DNA of 64,000 nt, from contig JAYMTL010000031.1 in the NCBI GenBank assembly GCA_036897445.1, forward strand, positions 1 through 64,000. Reading direction: 5' to 3'. Below the pieces are notes generated by a model. That model saw only the letters and a list, made by a program, of their open reading frames with translations, searched no databases and was not told the origin of the DNA. Positions 36,769-49,200 of this stretch are shown here, one piece after another (within the stretch, counting starts at the first letter, position 1; each line of letters begins with the position of its first letter). The stretch comes from Pelargonium tetragonum (taxonomy: Eukaryota; Streptophyta; Magnoliopsida; Geraniales; Geraniaceae). The position numbers and the translations under genes are program-made.

Positions 36769-39700
36769 CAATAGCACAGTGAGTAAGAAAGACCTATAGA
36801 CTAAGACACTATCTAAGACTAACCTAGTATTATAATACAGAAGTAACTAAGAACTTCTATAAGAAGACTCAAATGACTCTTACTATAGAAGAAGACACTA
36901 GCTACCAAAGGCGTCCCCGATTTCCCTGAACAATCTGGGGACTGCTCTTACTACTCCGTCTCCTATTCGTCCAAATAAAAGTAAGAAAATACAGAATATA
37001 AAAACAAAGAAAAAAAGAATGAAAGTCAATTAATTGAATAGGATGTCATAAAGGGGATAAAGACCTAGGGCATTTCACTATCTTACAAGAGCCTCTTTCT
37101 CTTTGTTTCAGTCGGGAGGAAGAACTTATCTATATACAATCAAAATGAATCCTATATCTAGTGCTAGCTACAAGAAAGCGGATCTAAGAAATAGATACTG
37201 GGTAAAAAAGTAACTTTAGAAACTCGTTAATGCGGGGTATCCGTACTCTCTTCTCCTTTTTTTCAGTCTCTAATTGCTTATGTTGGTACTACATACACTA
37301 AGGGGTTTCTCCTTGAAAGGGAGTTTTTCTACCTACTTGTGAAGATTTGCCTGTTCTAGAGAAACAGAATCGTCTAGTAAATGAAAACACGGGAAGGCTT
37401 TTGTTAGGAAACTTCCCTTACTTAGAATAACCTATAAGAAAACTAAGGTAAGGTGTGTGTAATCCAAACTGCCTTAAAAACTTCTCTATTCTTCTAATTC
37501 TGGCTGGAGTCTATACCTAAAAAAACGACTCAGTCAAAGATTCACTTATAAGAGAAATTGAAAGACTCAAGCGGGCGGGTAAGATTCTCTTAGCGTATTC
37601 TCAATAGTGCTACTAAATTTTAGATGAGGCTTCTTTCGAGGACTTATATAAAATGAAACTTAGTCTAACATACGACTTTTATACGGGTAGAATTTGGGGG
37701 TCTTAAAACTAAAAAAAAATTCAGGATAATTATAGGGAAGCTTCGGGAGCAAATGTAACTCAATTTTTGTACTTGAAAACCTGAATATTATACTAAGGAA
37801 GATTTTGAAATTCACGGATTACTTTATAAAGGGTTTTGGGTTGGCTTATACACAAGTATTCTCTGGATTCTAACTAAAAGGTGTAATTTTAAGATCACCT
37901 CCTAGGGTTAGTTGCGTTACTTTAAAAATTTCTAGGGGTATCTATAATTAGACTGGCGAGTTATCAACAAGCTTGGCTAGACAGGTTTAGAGTTTAGTAT
38001 CTTATCCTTGACAACTCAAAAGGGGTCAAGTTTTTAAAGAAAAGTTTTCGCGAGTACCTCTCCAAACCTATTCGCCCAATAGTTCTATATTCTAGAATAA
38101 AGAGTTCCTTTTTAATAAAAACCCCGGTTACAATCACATTATAATGCAAAGTACGGTGGAAAAAGACTCTGAAACTGTGGACTGATTTTCATTACTTTGA
38201 CTTGGGGTTGACCGCTTACGCTTCTAATTTATTAACCTTATCCCATAGGAGTCTAGACCAGATTAACAAGAACCGCGCGCCAAAATTCTTTCTTGTATTA
38301 AACGTTTGAGGATCTCTAACTATATTTGATTTACTAGGTTCTTAGACTACACTATATACTCTTGCTCTTTTTCCAGTAAAAGTTACCCCACTTTTCGGTA
38401 CTAAGAAATTAGAGTCAGGTTTTCTTTTGTAAAGTTCTTTTTCTATCTGTATTTTCTACTTGTAGGTTATGAATCTAAGGTCTTCCTGTGCCCAAAGCAG
38501 TTTTTTCTATTTATATAATCTACAGGAAGTTTTTTTTTTCTTATTAAAGTTACAAATTTACATTTTTCACTATTCCGCTAGAGCTTCCAGGAGACTCTGG
38601 AGAGCTCTATACGATGTAACTGAAGTAATTAATAATAGCTAACAAAAAGAAGAGGCCGCTAGGAGAAACTTTTAAGAGGGACTCTTTTTTTATATACTAG
38701 AAGTTACGAGACAAAGAATGAAGTATCAAGAGCTAGTTCTTTCTTATACTAAATTTTAGTAAATTGCAGTTCGTAGAGTTATATAATAAAGACCGAAGCC
38801 TCCACGGAAGAGCTTTCTAAGAGGAGGGTGTAACTTAAAGCGTCCTTGCAATAAAAAGAAAAAGTGTCCTTCACTAAGGGGTTTCTGCAGCTCTCTTTTT
38901 AGTTACTCCTTCTCTCTTGATTCTGTTTTAGATTAAAGAAAGGGCAATAAGGAAAGATCCCAGTCCGATCCATAAGAATTCTGACAAATGAGCTAAACTT
39001 TACTTTGCAAATAGATAGAATCTTCATCCAAAAGGAAGATTATCGTTTCAGACAGACGCAAGCAAAAAGCCTGGGCAGTTCTGATTCTATCAAAGTTAGG
39101 CCATGCTGTCCAGTATCCTTTTTTAGTGTAGTCTGCAGCTGCCCTCTCTTAACGTATTTTCTTAAATCTTCCTGTAAGACTCTAATTCATTCTATTAGAA
39201 AGCTACTCGTAATTAAAGCTAGGGTCTATCGATAGACGAAACAAAAACTTATACTATCATAAATTATACGCTTACTTAGAGCGGCCCTTGACTAAGAAAC
39301 TAATAAAAAAGCTTTCCTGCAGTAGTAAGAAACTCCCTAACCTAATCATAAGAAAGAGGAAGGGCAATCCTATTTCACTAAAAATTTTATCTTCAAATTC
39401 TTCTAGAATAAAAATAGAAAACTCAGTCATAAGTGCCTAAAAAGGGTGACCTATATCGCTCTATCTTAAGGGTTTCGCAGTCAATTCTAATCTATTTTAG
39501 AGCTTGCAGGGGCCGCTTTACTACACCCTAGCATTACGCTACAGAGAAAATCTTTGTGGAAATATCCCAAAAACCCCTTTTTTTCTTTTCACTTTTACTA
39601 GGTTTTTAGTATCAGTTTTTTACTTTACGGTAAATAGTAAAATGTAAGAAGTGTCTGCGTTTCAATCTCTCCAAGTCTTAAGAGTCTTAAATTATAGAGC

Positions 39701-40784
39701 ATTTCTTTCAGATAAAAGAGCAGAGGCTCCCCTCGGTCAAATCTTTTTACAAGTAAGATTTAGTACGATAGAGTATAAAAAATCTTTCTTAGTATAGTTA
39801 TAAAGGAACTCCTGTTTCTAAAAATGAAAAATGCAACTCTTTCTTCTTATCTTATATTGGATATAAGCCAACTTGACCGGGACATACCCCCTAATAGATA
39901 CCAACTAAATTTGAATAGAAATCCCAGGAGTACCCTTAAAAACCCAGGTTTAGACAAAATCTGATTGCTGTGTTTTTTCCTAAGTAGAGCCCCTTGCTTT
40001 AAGTTAAGAGAGTTCTAGATTATATCTATCTAGTTTTGTTTGAAATTTCCTTCTTTCTTATAGTAGACCCGTTAAGGATTTAGGCCTTTGCCCCAAAATA
40101 GAAAGAGAAGGAAGGGGATTAGAATAACAGAATTGTCTGCTGATTTCTCAAGTTTTTGCGCTAAAGGAGTCAAAGGTACTCCAAGAAACGTAAGAATTAT
40201 ACATATAAAATGAAAGAGACTTTGAGGTATCCCCTAGAATATTATAACCTTTAGCTTAGAAGCCCTCTTTAGTGACAAAAATTCCAGAAAGAATCTAGTA
40301 GTTAAAAACTTTTGTACCTAATCAATACGGAGGCTCTAAAAACCTATAAAAGAAAGTATAAAATGTAAAACTTGCGGGGTTGCATTGCCTAAAGCTTAAA
40401 GAAAAAAAGTAAACGAAAGATTTCCTAGAAATTCAAAACTTTACTCTATCTTTTATGTATGTGACCCTACTTGCTTAATACCCACATTCTAGACTCTTGT
40501 TTCTTTTAAAAAAGGCAAACTTACAACTCACTAAGGATCTCCTCTATCTGAAAGGTGCTTGTCATTTCTTTTCAAACCCTAAAGTCGCAGAGACTTGAAC
40601 TTTAAGAAATTGAGCTTACCCTTTCTAGTTTTAAAACCCATTTCTTTATTATCCGAGTATTCCGGCGAAAAAGAGAAGGATCCTGCTTCGAAATTTACAC
40701 TTGCACTAATTTTTAAAGGACTTCTACTAACCGGCGGACTCTTAACCTACATGCCTGTAACTTCTTTCATAAGTCTTGATTAGA
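36769..40784. other. Gene-free spacer
   Basis: The first 130 bases continue the purine-rich island. The rest has the usual A/T-run texture. A 76-codon plus-strand frame (39005-39235) and a 62-codon frame (40595-40783) are not above chance. A small hairpin lies at 38581-38607, with GAGCT/AGCTC and CCAG/CTGG arms. Confidence 0.45.
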
Positions 40785-40960
40785 GCTACACCTGCCTTAT
40801 AACCTGTCTTGTTGGTATGGACCTTCTTCTTGCAGCGGTTCTTATACTCTTAAAGAGATTCTTTATAGGAATAGAAAGAGATAGTATCTTAGTTGTTAAA
40901 GGTCTATTCCCTCTTAGTATATTCTCTCTATTGTATTAGTCCGTTTTATTAGAGAGTTAT
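40785..40960 (-). repeat. Low-T island (minus orientation)
   Basis: The minus strand is purine-rich, with AAGACAGGTTATAAGGCAGG and AGAAGAAGG words like those of the islands at 23.6 and 48.3 kb. No gene is recognised. Confidence 0.4.
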
Positions 40961-43900
40961 GTATAATGAGGATACCTATACACGTAAGGACACCAGCCAC
41001 TTCTTATTGACTGACTTTTATTCGCTTTAGGTCTTAATTAGAAAAGAGGGCAACAATAAGAACTCCGGCGCTTTATATATTTAAAAGAGTACGAGTTTTG
41101 ATATATAGGTTCTTTTGATATAGCAGCGCATGCACAAGATATAATGCTGGTTTTTAGTAAAGGTTTCGTTTCTATTTTGTAGTAGCCATAGAGCCCTCCA
41201 TTTTCTAGAGTTTTCAGCATACTTACAAAGTAATATAATATTTATTTAGTAAATTGTCCAAGAGCTATGTCGGGGTCTCTTTTAGTTCTTTTATATTGAA
41301 AGACTTAAGTTAAGAAGTGCGTGGAATTACCAAATTCTTTTTAAAGATTCTATTCAGGACAACCAAGAAAATTGAATATAAGGGCACTTTTTCAAGTCTT
41401 ATGTTAGCTGAGAATCATTCTACTATTAAGTAATGAATTATTCTTGATCCTATATCGCCGATCTAGTTAAAGCTAAAGTACAAGGTTGATAGGAACTTGA
41501 GGTCCTTACTTCTTTTATAAAATTCAAGATTGTTCAATAAAGGAGAAGTCCTTAGAAGAGAAGATTAGTCAAACCTTTTTCTTGTGTTTTCATAAAACAA
41601 GCTATAAAGGCTCTTCATTCACAAAAGCGGCTGTGTACGTCTTGTGCGTTAAAACGTTTAGGTATATAGGATTCGACTTTTTTACGAATTGACTTTAACT
41701 ATATTCTTATTATTAGTTGATAAGTTTCTGACGGGATTTCCTTTCTATATAACTATACCTTTGTTAAACTGACTATTGAAAACGACTATTACTTTATATT
41801 AGAAATATAGGCATAATTTGCAATAAGGAAGGACTCTTTCACTAGCCCTTTAAGAGTTCCAAATTAGAAAGTGTAGTACGGGCATCTCAACCTAATCACA
41901 AATACAGGGATTCTATGAGTAGGCTCAGAATAAAGATGATTTTTAGCTAATAAAATTGTCGATGGTGTTATTATAACCACAAGCTTTTTATTCTATTCCA
42001 CTTTAACTTAGAACTCCCTTGAAATTAGGTACTTGTAAAGTAACAAGTAAAAAAAATTATTAAGCAGTTTTATCCTGAAATCAAAAAAAAAGGGTTCCTC
42101 TTTATCGGTTTACACAATAGAAAGCGAATCTTAGGTCAATGAAATGAGAGTTCTGTAAAGTTTAATAGGAAAGAAAAGTCTCAGTTTTATGCAATCGAAT
42201 TGAAAGACTTAAGGGTTTTTACAACTTAAATAAGGGCACCTTATATTTTGGCTCTCATTTCTTAATAAGAAAGGGCCGCTACTTTCAAATATCAATTAAA
42301 ATCTTCCTTTGTGGAAATACAAATACTGTAACTCGGGAATGGTTTAACAAATACTAGAGCTTAGAAATTAAGGAGCTCCACTTATAATCCTGTAAAGAGA
42401 GCTTCCGTATTAATAAATTTTGTTACGTCAAGGAAAAGTAGCAAAGGTCTAATAATTAATGCAACACTATGGTCTGCTATTCTTTGATAACAGAGTCTCA
42501 ATTTTTAGTAAAATATAGAATGCTCTTGTAAATATCAGTAACTACTTAAGATCAAGGAGCAAGCCTTACTATATTACAGAATTTCTAGGGATACAAGGGT
42601 TAGTTAACTAAATATAGGTACCGTAAGGCTAATGTGAATTTAGTGTTTATGCTAAGGGAGAAGAATTCCCGACCTTCTAACCTTGGGACAAACAAGGAAG
42701 GGTTCTTTCTAAAAAGTTAGGAAAAAACCTATAATTTGAACAAGCATAAAGTAAGAATTTTAGCTATTCTTAATCCTTTGCATTTAATTAGAGACCTTTT
42801 ACTACACTTGGATTTGAGTTTAGAGAGTCCCCTACCCCGGGAGCTCCTTCATAGCACACTTAAGTAGTCAGAACTCTTCTTACCGGGCCTCCTATAGCAA
42901 GACTTTGGGAAGTGAGTAGAGAAAGCACCCCTTAGTCTTTTTTTCTAAAAAAGACAACGGAAACAAAGTCAAATCCCCTTGCATTTACTATATACAAATT
43001 CTTCCTTGACTTTGGGTTATACCTGTCTTTTCTTAAGGCAGGCTTTTTGAAATTATGTCAAATTGCTTCTATTTCAATTTTTTAGGGGCTTCTCGTTCTG
43101 GCAGTTTCTTTATTAGTTAAAAAGCTTGACAGAATAGGGACTATCCTTCTTAATGGACTTTCTTCCTTCAAGGGGATCCTGTAGCTGGGTAGTCAAGTAA
43201 TAGATAAATAGGGATGTTTTATTTTGGCAGGGGCTTTATCTAAATATTCTATTTAAAGAGGTAGATTTTTTCTTGGGGCTGCCTTTTAGCGAAAAATTCT
43301 TAGGAAATTTCTTTGTTGCCTGAATTATTATCCGGAACCTTTTAGTTTTTTGAGTTTCAGAAAAAAGGGTTCTTGGTTTTAGGGTCATATAAGCTTCACA
43401 ATAAGACTCCCTTTTAAACTTCTGAGTGAACGTAGAATTTCAAAAAGATTATCGGACTCGAGAAATTTTTATTTAGAGGTCCCAAGTTATATACTACTGC
43501 GGGATATCCCTCGCCTTGTATACACAGGTTTAGAATTAGAAATCCGTAACTCTACGTAGACACAAACCTACTCGGTTTCCTCTTTTATTTAGAAACTACA
43601 CAACTTTTGAGGAATTCAAGTACTCTTGCCGGGAACATATGCTTTATGAAGTATCTTGAACTCGGTTTATTCAATCCTAGTTTATTCTTCTTGCACCGAG
43701 ATATGCGGAAACCCTTTTTTATAAATTGATAAGAATCACTTTACTCCAGAAAGAGTCTAGGACTCTATATTGGCTCGAGTAAGAGCTTCCTTAAAAAAAT
43801 TCATTAAACAGAATAAGCTTTTCTTGTAAGGGTTAAAAGGGAAACTGAGTTATGTAAGCAGCTCGCAGATATCTTATATAGAGGAAATTGAAAAAGCATT

Positions 43901-44489
43901 ATAAGAAAAACTAGGAATGTAAGACAGGTTTTAATTTAAACTGAGGGCACTTCCAGAACTAAATAAGGATACTTGACCAGAAAAAGCCTTAAGATTAAAT
44001 TCCCAAGGAGTTGCTTTGTTACTCAAAAATTTGAGCAAAAAATCTTTCGAATTCCTTTTTTATCAGGATACAGAAATTTTAAGAACGCTTAAACAAGGTA
44101 AGACGAAATTTTTCATTAGAGTACTATCAAAACCATAAAAGTTTTTAATTCCTCAAAATGGAAATCCTGGGAGACACTTACGAGTTCTTTTTTCAAATGG
44201 ATGCTTTTTTAAGCAATCGACTTCCTTTTGATATGAAGTAAAGAGAAAATGCTCAAGCTTTTAGCTTGGATAACCTTGCCAAAGGGGAGGGAACTCTTTT
44301 TGCGATTATGTTTGGAGATTGCCACGTTTAAAAATGATAGAAGTCAACTTCCTTGGATATAACTTCGAAAACTTGCCGAGAAGCTCCTTGAAGTGTACTT
44401 TCTACTAACGTCCCAATAGCTTCTAATTCTAATATCATTTTTTTATTCCAGAGCCCTGCCTCCCTCATAATACTAAATACAAGACTCTA
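40961..44489. other. Gene-free AT-rich spacer
   Basis: There is no supported gene. ATACCTGTCTT at about 43019-43029 is another reverse copy of the AAGACAGGTAT motif. Confidence 0.45.
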
Positions 44490-44790
44490 GACTGACTCGA
44501 ACTAAGATACAAACTCCAATACTACTTAAACAAGTAAGACACTATCTCTAACTAAATAGAAGACCCATATATATAAGTGAGTGAGACACTACACTCCCTA
44601 ACAAGAAGAAGCCCCGTATAAAGAATCTAGGTTACAAGAATACAGGTACAGGCTGCACCAAAAAGAGTACTAGTTACAATAAGAGTCAAACCTAACTAAG
44701 AGGAATCTAAGTACCTATAAGATAAGAACAAGAGTCTAGCTCCCTAAGAAGAGTTAATAAAAAACAAGGTATAAGTATGAAGACTCAAAG
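44490..44790 (+). repeat. Low-T island with TCTAGCTC motif
   Basis: This is an A/C-rich, homopolymer-poor stretch containing AAGAGTCTAGCTCCCTAAG (start 44730). It is closely related to AAGAAGTCTAGCTCATAAG at 23824 in another island. No coding frame is recognisable. Confidence 0.5.
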
Positions 44791-47778
44791 TAGGTGGTTA
44801 TAAGGTTTTCAGTAAAGGCAATTCTTTTGCAAAAAGTTGTATTACTTAGAAACGGGTTTCCCTTTTAGACATTGAGACATTTTAGGTTAGGGAGTCTCAA
44901 AGGATTTCTGCCTGTTGGAAGCCTTACGTTAGCTTTGCATATAAATGAGATCTTTTTTCATCGTTACTGAGCACCCGTACCTATATCAACAGGAGTTTTA
45001 GACTCAAGTCCCTTACCGTGTATTTCCCGGGTTAATCCATTTAGAAAAACCCTTGATTTTAGGAAAGCTTTCAAAACGAGCTTCTTTGGGTTTTATTCTT
45101 GAGAAAAAAAAGGGGGGGGGTAATCCAACTTCAAAAAGATATCTGATATATAAGTTTGTTCAAACAAGTTCTAGATTGAAAGAAACTATTCTTATATACA
45201 AAGTACGTAAATGCGAAAGAGACGGGTATTCTAGTCAACTAAGTTCATAAATAATGAAACAAAAGAATCCCTACTAAAAATCAAAGTCTTAAAGTGAGAA
45301 ACAATTTCAATTTAGGTCACTGAAAAGTCTAGAAAGAAAGGGGGAGTTACTGGAATTTGCTACTTGGAGCCTTTCTTTTAGATGCTACCTCGCAGGATTT
45401 CTTCAGTTTTCTAATCTTTCTTTAAGTAAGGCGTAATTGAAAAGCGTGGGCTAACAGATCAAATTTTAAGTGAATAAAAGGAATGAATGGGGATTCGCTC
45501 CTTTTTCTCTATCTAGTGTCAACCTTGTGTCAAGAATTCCAAGTCACGGAAAACTGAAGAAATCCCTATGATATAATTGTAGACTTTTTTTACTTACCCT
45601 TAATCCTGGAAGCTGCTAATCTTTTCATTTACGTTTAAGTTTAAGTTTAAGACTGGTTTAGAACCCCCTTTCTCTTATAAATTTCCCCTCGGGTTTCTAA
45701 AATTAGTGGTTAAAGGGACTTTTCGTATTCTTATATATGCTATTATCGTTATGGAGGACACAAACTGAGGGATAATCTTGAGTAAATTCTTATTACCCGA
45801 CCCTAGGAAGGTTAACACATAAAAGTACTTAGAGTATACTTATATATATTATATAACTTATAAAAAAAAAAGACTTTTAACTCTACCTTTTGTTTTTCAC
45901 TTTTACTACTGAAGAGCTATACTTATACCCTAGCTACACCCACTTTCTTTTTTAATTAACTTTCACTCTCTGTCTAAAAATGGAAAAAGCCTCTAAAAAA
46001 GACAAAGGACTCCACACCCTTTCAATTTTTATTAACTATCTAGAAAAAACAAAGAAGCCCCAAGATCCAGAATGCTCTTGTAAGTTCTCGGCTGCCTTGA
46101 GAGGCAAGCAAGGTCTTTACGTTACGTTTGAATTTCCCCTATTCATTTCTTTTCCTCTTAGAAAACAACTGGTTCAGGAATTCCTAATATCTGAGGAAGG
46201 AGCCCCATTTTCCTACTAAGAATAAAAAGCTACAGAATAGAAAACCTAAATTTTCACTTTCCTTTACTCGAACGGGGTTCCCTGATCAAGTCAAGCAAGA
46301 CTATACTTTAGGTTAAACCAACAATAGTGAATTTAGGATATGCCCACTATAAGAACCAAGCTCAAGCAAAAAGGAACTCTAATAGAAAAAGAGTTCTCCT
46401 CTTCCTATATAGCTCCGGTATTTTCATTATACTATTCTATAGGTTTGGAAATCTCAATTACGATTTTATTTGATTTCAATTCTAACTCTTTCAAATTCGT
46501 TGGTTCAGAGCTTCTATAAAGCTAGTTGGATTCTATATAACCTATAAGGTGAATACGAGTACAGGCTTCGTTTAGGGTCAGCCAGCTTCCGTCGGCTTTG
46601 ACTTTGAAAGGCTCAATTGAGTAAGTTCCATTTTCTTATAACAAATAAAAAAACTCCTCTTTTCTTTTTAGGGGTTTTCCTCTATATTACAGAAGACTTT
46701 TCAAGACTACAGCCTGGACAAGGATACTTGATTTACCTTATAAAGCACTTTCATTTCAATTACACAGATTTGTCAGATTAGAACCTTTTCCTTTTTTAGT
46801 ACAGTGTGTAAAGATTTTATCCCTTGACTTATAAATCTTTGGTACTAAAACAGAATCTTAAAATTCTCGATTTCTTAGGACTCCCCTAAATAGCTATAGC
46901 TTTTAGTATCACTTGGAAATCGCTTTATCTACGTTAATAAAGAGTTGCATATCAATCTTGTACTCCCGGGGGGAACATAACTTGAACAGTTAGAGTAACC
47001 TTCTAGTATCTAGGAAGAGCATAATTGCCAAAAAAATGAGGTATAAAGAATAAAAAAACAAGGGCAGCCTAAACCTGTTCAAATAAATTGAAACGGAGCT
47101 TGGGACTAATAAAACTAAAGAAAGCCTTTAAGATTTAGAAAAGTACAACCCTTATTCAGAAACAGTTGAGTGAGCTAAATTCTTCTTATAAGCACCGAAT
47201 TGCTAAAAGCTCATTCTTGATTACCCGACAAGATTCCCAAATAGGGGTACTCTTCCTGTTTTATAAACAAAAAGCAAAAAAAATTGTCCACTGTAAGCCT
47301 ATCATAGACCCCTCCCGTTAAATAAAAAGTCATTTCTAAAACTAAAAAGAATGAATATAAAACGGAACCTTTTATAGCCCCTACCCAGAATGAAATTATA
47401 ACAAAAAGGGATTTTGCTTTGATCCATAAAAAGATCCGCTTTAAGTTAAGAGCGAGTAAGCCATAGTAAGGGCTTCGCACCTTTTGTAAGTAGTTTTTCC
47501 ATTTCCGTATGGAGCGGCATAAGGAGCCCTACTTCTTTTTATTGGTACAATTTCATCGAGCGTTTCAGGATACCCGGATTGAGACTAGTAATTCAAAATC
47601 TACTCTACTTTTGCATTAAATTAATGCTTGTACTTCTGCTCTTTATAATTAGAGGTCTACGAGAAAAGAGATTCCTTAAATAAATGAACCAAGATCCTAA
47701 AGCAAAGTAATTCCTCCGGATTAGAAAAAAAAAGTCTCAAAAAAGCTTAGACAATCGTTACCCTGGGTTCCGGTATCT
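44791..47778. other. Gene-free spacer
   Basis: A run of eight A followed by nine G lies at 45104-45120, and three tandem copies of GTTTAA at 45633-45651. Frames of 65 (45053), 79 (45980, with ATG) and 89 codons (47480-47211, minus) have no recognisable product and fit chance. Confidence 0.45.
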
Positions 47779-47796
47779 CTTAATTGCATTACCTCC
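47779..47796 (-). repeat. AGGTAATG core repeat, C variant
   Basis: CTTAATTGCATTACCTCC carries the same T-to-C variant (AGGTAATGCAATTAA on the minus strand) as the right end of the 9140-9248 element. The shared variant suggests two sublineages of the repeat. Confidence 0.65.
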
Positions 47797-48329
47797 TGTT
47801 TTCTATTTGGTATTAAACTTAAAGTAACCCGTATTTCATGTGCGGATATCCCCCTTCTTCTTATTTCTTACTTTCTTTTTAACTAATTAGATATGGTATG
47901 TTATATCCCTGAGGGAAAAATTTGGCAAGCTAGATCTAGTTTTGAGGTTCATTTCTTTCCTTTTTTTAACACACACCGGACTTCTTACTTATCCTCTTTT
48001 TTTTAAGCTTTTGGGTTGGTTTAACTTAAAAGGGTCCCCCTTGTATATAATAAATGGCTCATCAAGTACCCTATTAAGTATCGTAATCTAAAATAGAAAA
48101 AGAGGGAAAAGAGCCTCCTCAGTTCTACATATGTGTAATTGGACCCTATCAGCCTTTATAACTTAAATTCCCAAATCCTAGTGGCTACCAATCAAATATA
48201 CTTATATCCTTTGTAGTCTAAACTCTGGCTTAGATCTTTTTGTCTTTACGGATTTACTTTTGTTAAAGGAAGAAAAGAATCTCCTATTAAAACAAAATTC
48301 CGGACTCAAGGAAACCACCCTCTCTTCTA
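47797..48329. other. Gene-free spacer
   Basis: I see nothing in it beyond A/T runs. Confidence 0.4.
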
Positions 48330-48440
48330 AGTTTTAGTTGCTATACCTGTCTTCTTAATCTATCTTACTAGCTATACTTTAAAGGATCCCAGCTTTCTTA
48401 TAACCAGTACTTGTAGCTACTGTATTTATTATCTTATTCA
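48330..48440 (-). repeat. Low-T island with 16-mer inverted match
   Basis: TTGCTATACCTGTCTT (48338-48353) is the exact reverse complement of AAGACAGGTATAGCAA at 23810-23825. This 16-base match links the two islands across 24.5 kb. Purine-rich words on the minus strand continue to about 48440. Confidence 0.55.
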
Positions 48441-49200
48441 AATTGACTTATACCTATTTGAATGGTTATATATACCACGGGTATCCCTTATAATATAAGA
48501 AGTTCAATGTATACTTCTGATCAGAGAATGAATCGATAGATACTATAATAGTCATTCTTATGCCGTTAATACAGGATTCCATAGCTAAAGTTCATTACCC
48601 CCACTAAGTATTCTAGACAGAAAGATTTACTGTCAGTATTAAGTTGAGGTCTAGTTTATTTCAATTTAAGCGGTAGTAATTACTATGATGGCAAAAAGAA
48701 GTAGCGAATAAGATTTGATTCTTGTAATGCATTTGCTCTAACCAGTGTAACTTTTGTAGCTAATTCTTTTCATCTTGTCTCTCATTATATGAATGACACA
48801 ACATCTATCGGGAGCAGCTATGCAACTAAGTTCTGGTAAAAGAAAGATAGGGTACGACTAAAAAAAGAAGGCTTTTTTGTAAAACTTAGTACTTAGTTTC
48901 ACCGAGCCGAGTTTAGGATTCCACGAACACCCATATTCATTCTCTAAAAGTAAAGGCAAGACTCCCCTTCGCGAAGAAAAAAGAGATACAGACACAAATA
49001 AGAAAGAAAAGTTAGAGGGAAAGAGTTTGAAACTGAAAGAAATATATACATAATAGCTATTGGAAACAGATGACCCCTTGTCCCGGCGGTAACTCACGTA
49101 AAATTAGATTGGACTTCTTTTTTTGTACACAACTTCGGTAGACTTTTTCACCTGAATAAAAAGGGGAAAGTGGAGCTTTTCAATATATGACGATATCCGT
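48441..49200. other. Gene-free spacer
   Basis: A 79-codon minus-strand frame (49097-48858) with ATG is the only frame of note. It is serine/phenylalanine-rich, unrecognised and consistent with chance. Confidence 0.4.

Noticed and set aside
45104-45120. A8G9 tract as a telomere or slippage-coding site
   Set aside because: It is a single isolated homopolymer pair, not repeated, and no supported gene crosses it.
45980-46219. 79-codon plus-strand frame with ATG
   Set aside because: The product is unrecognised, the length is at chance level, and nothing nearby supports it.
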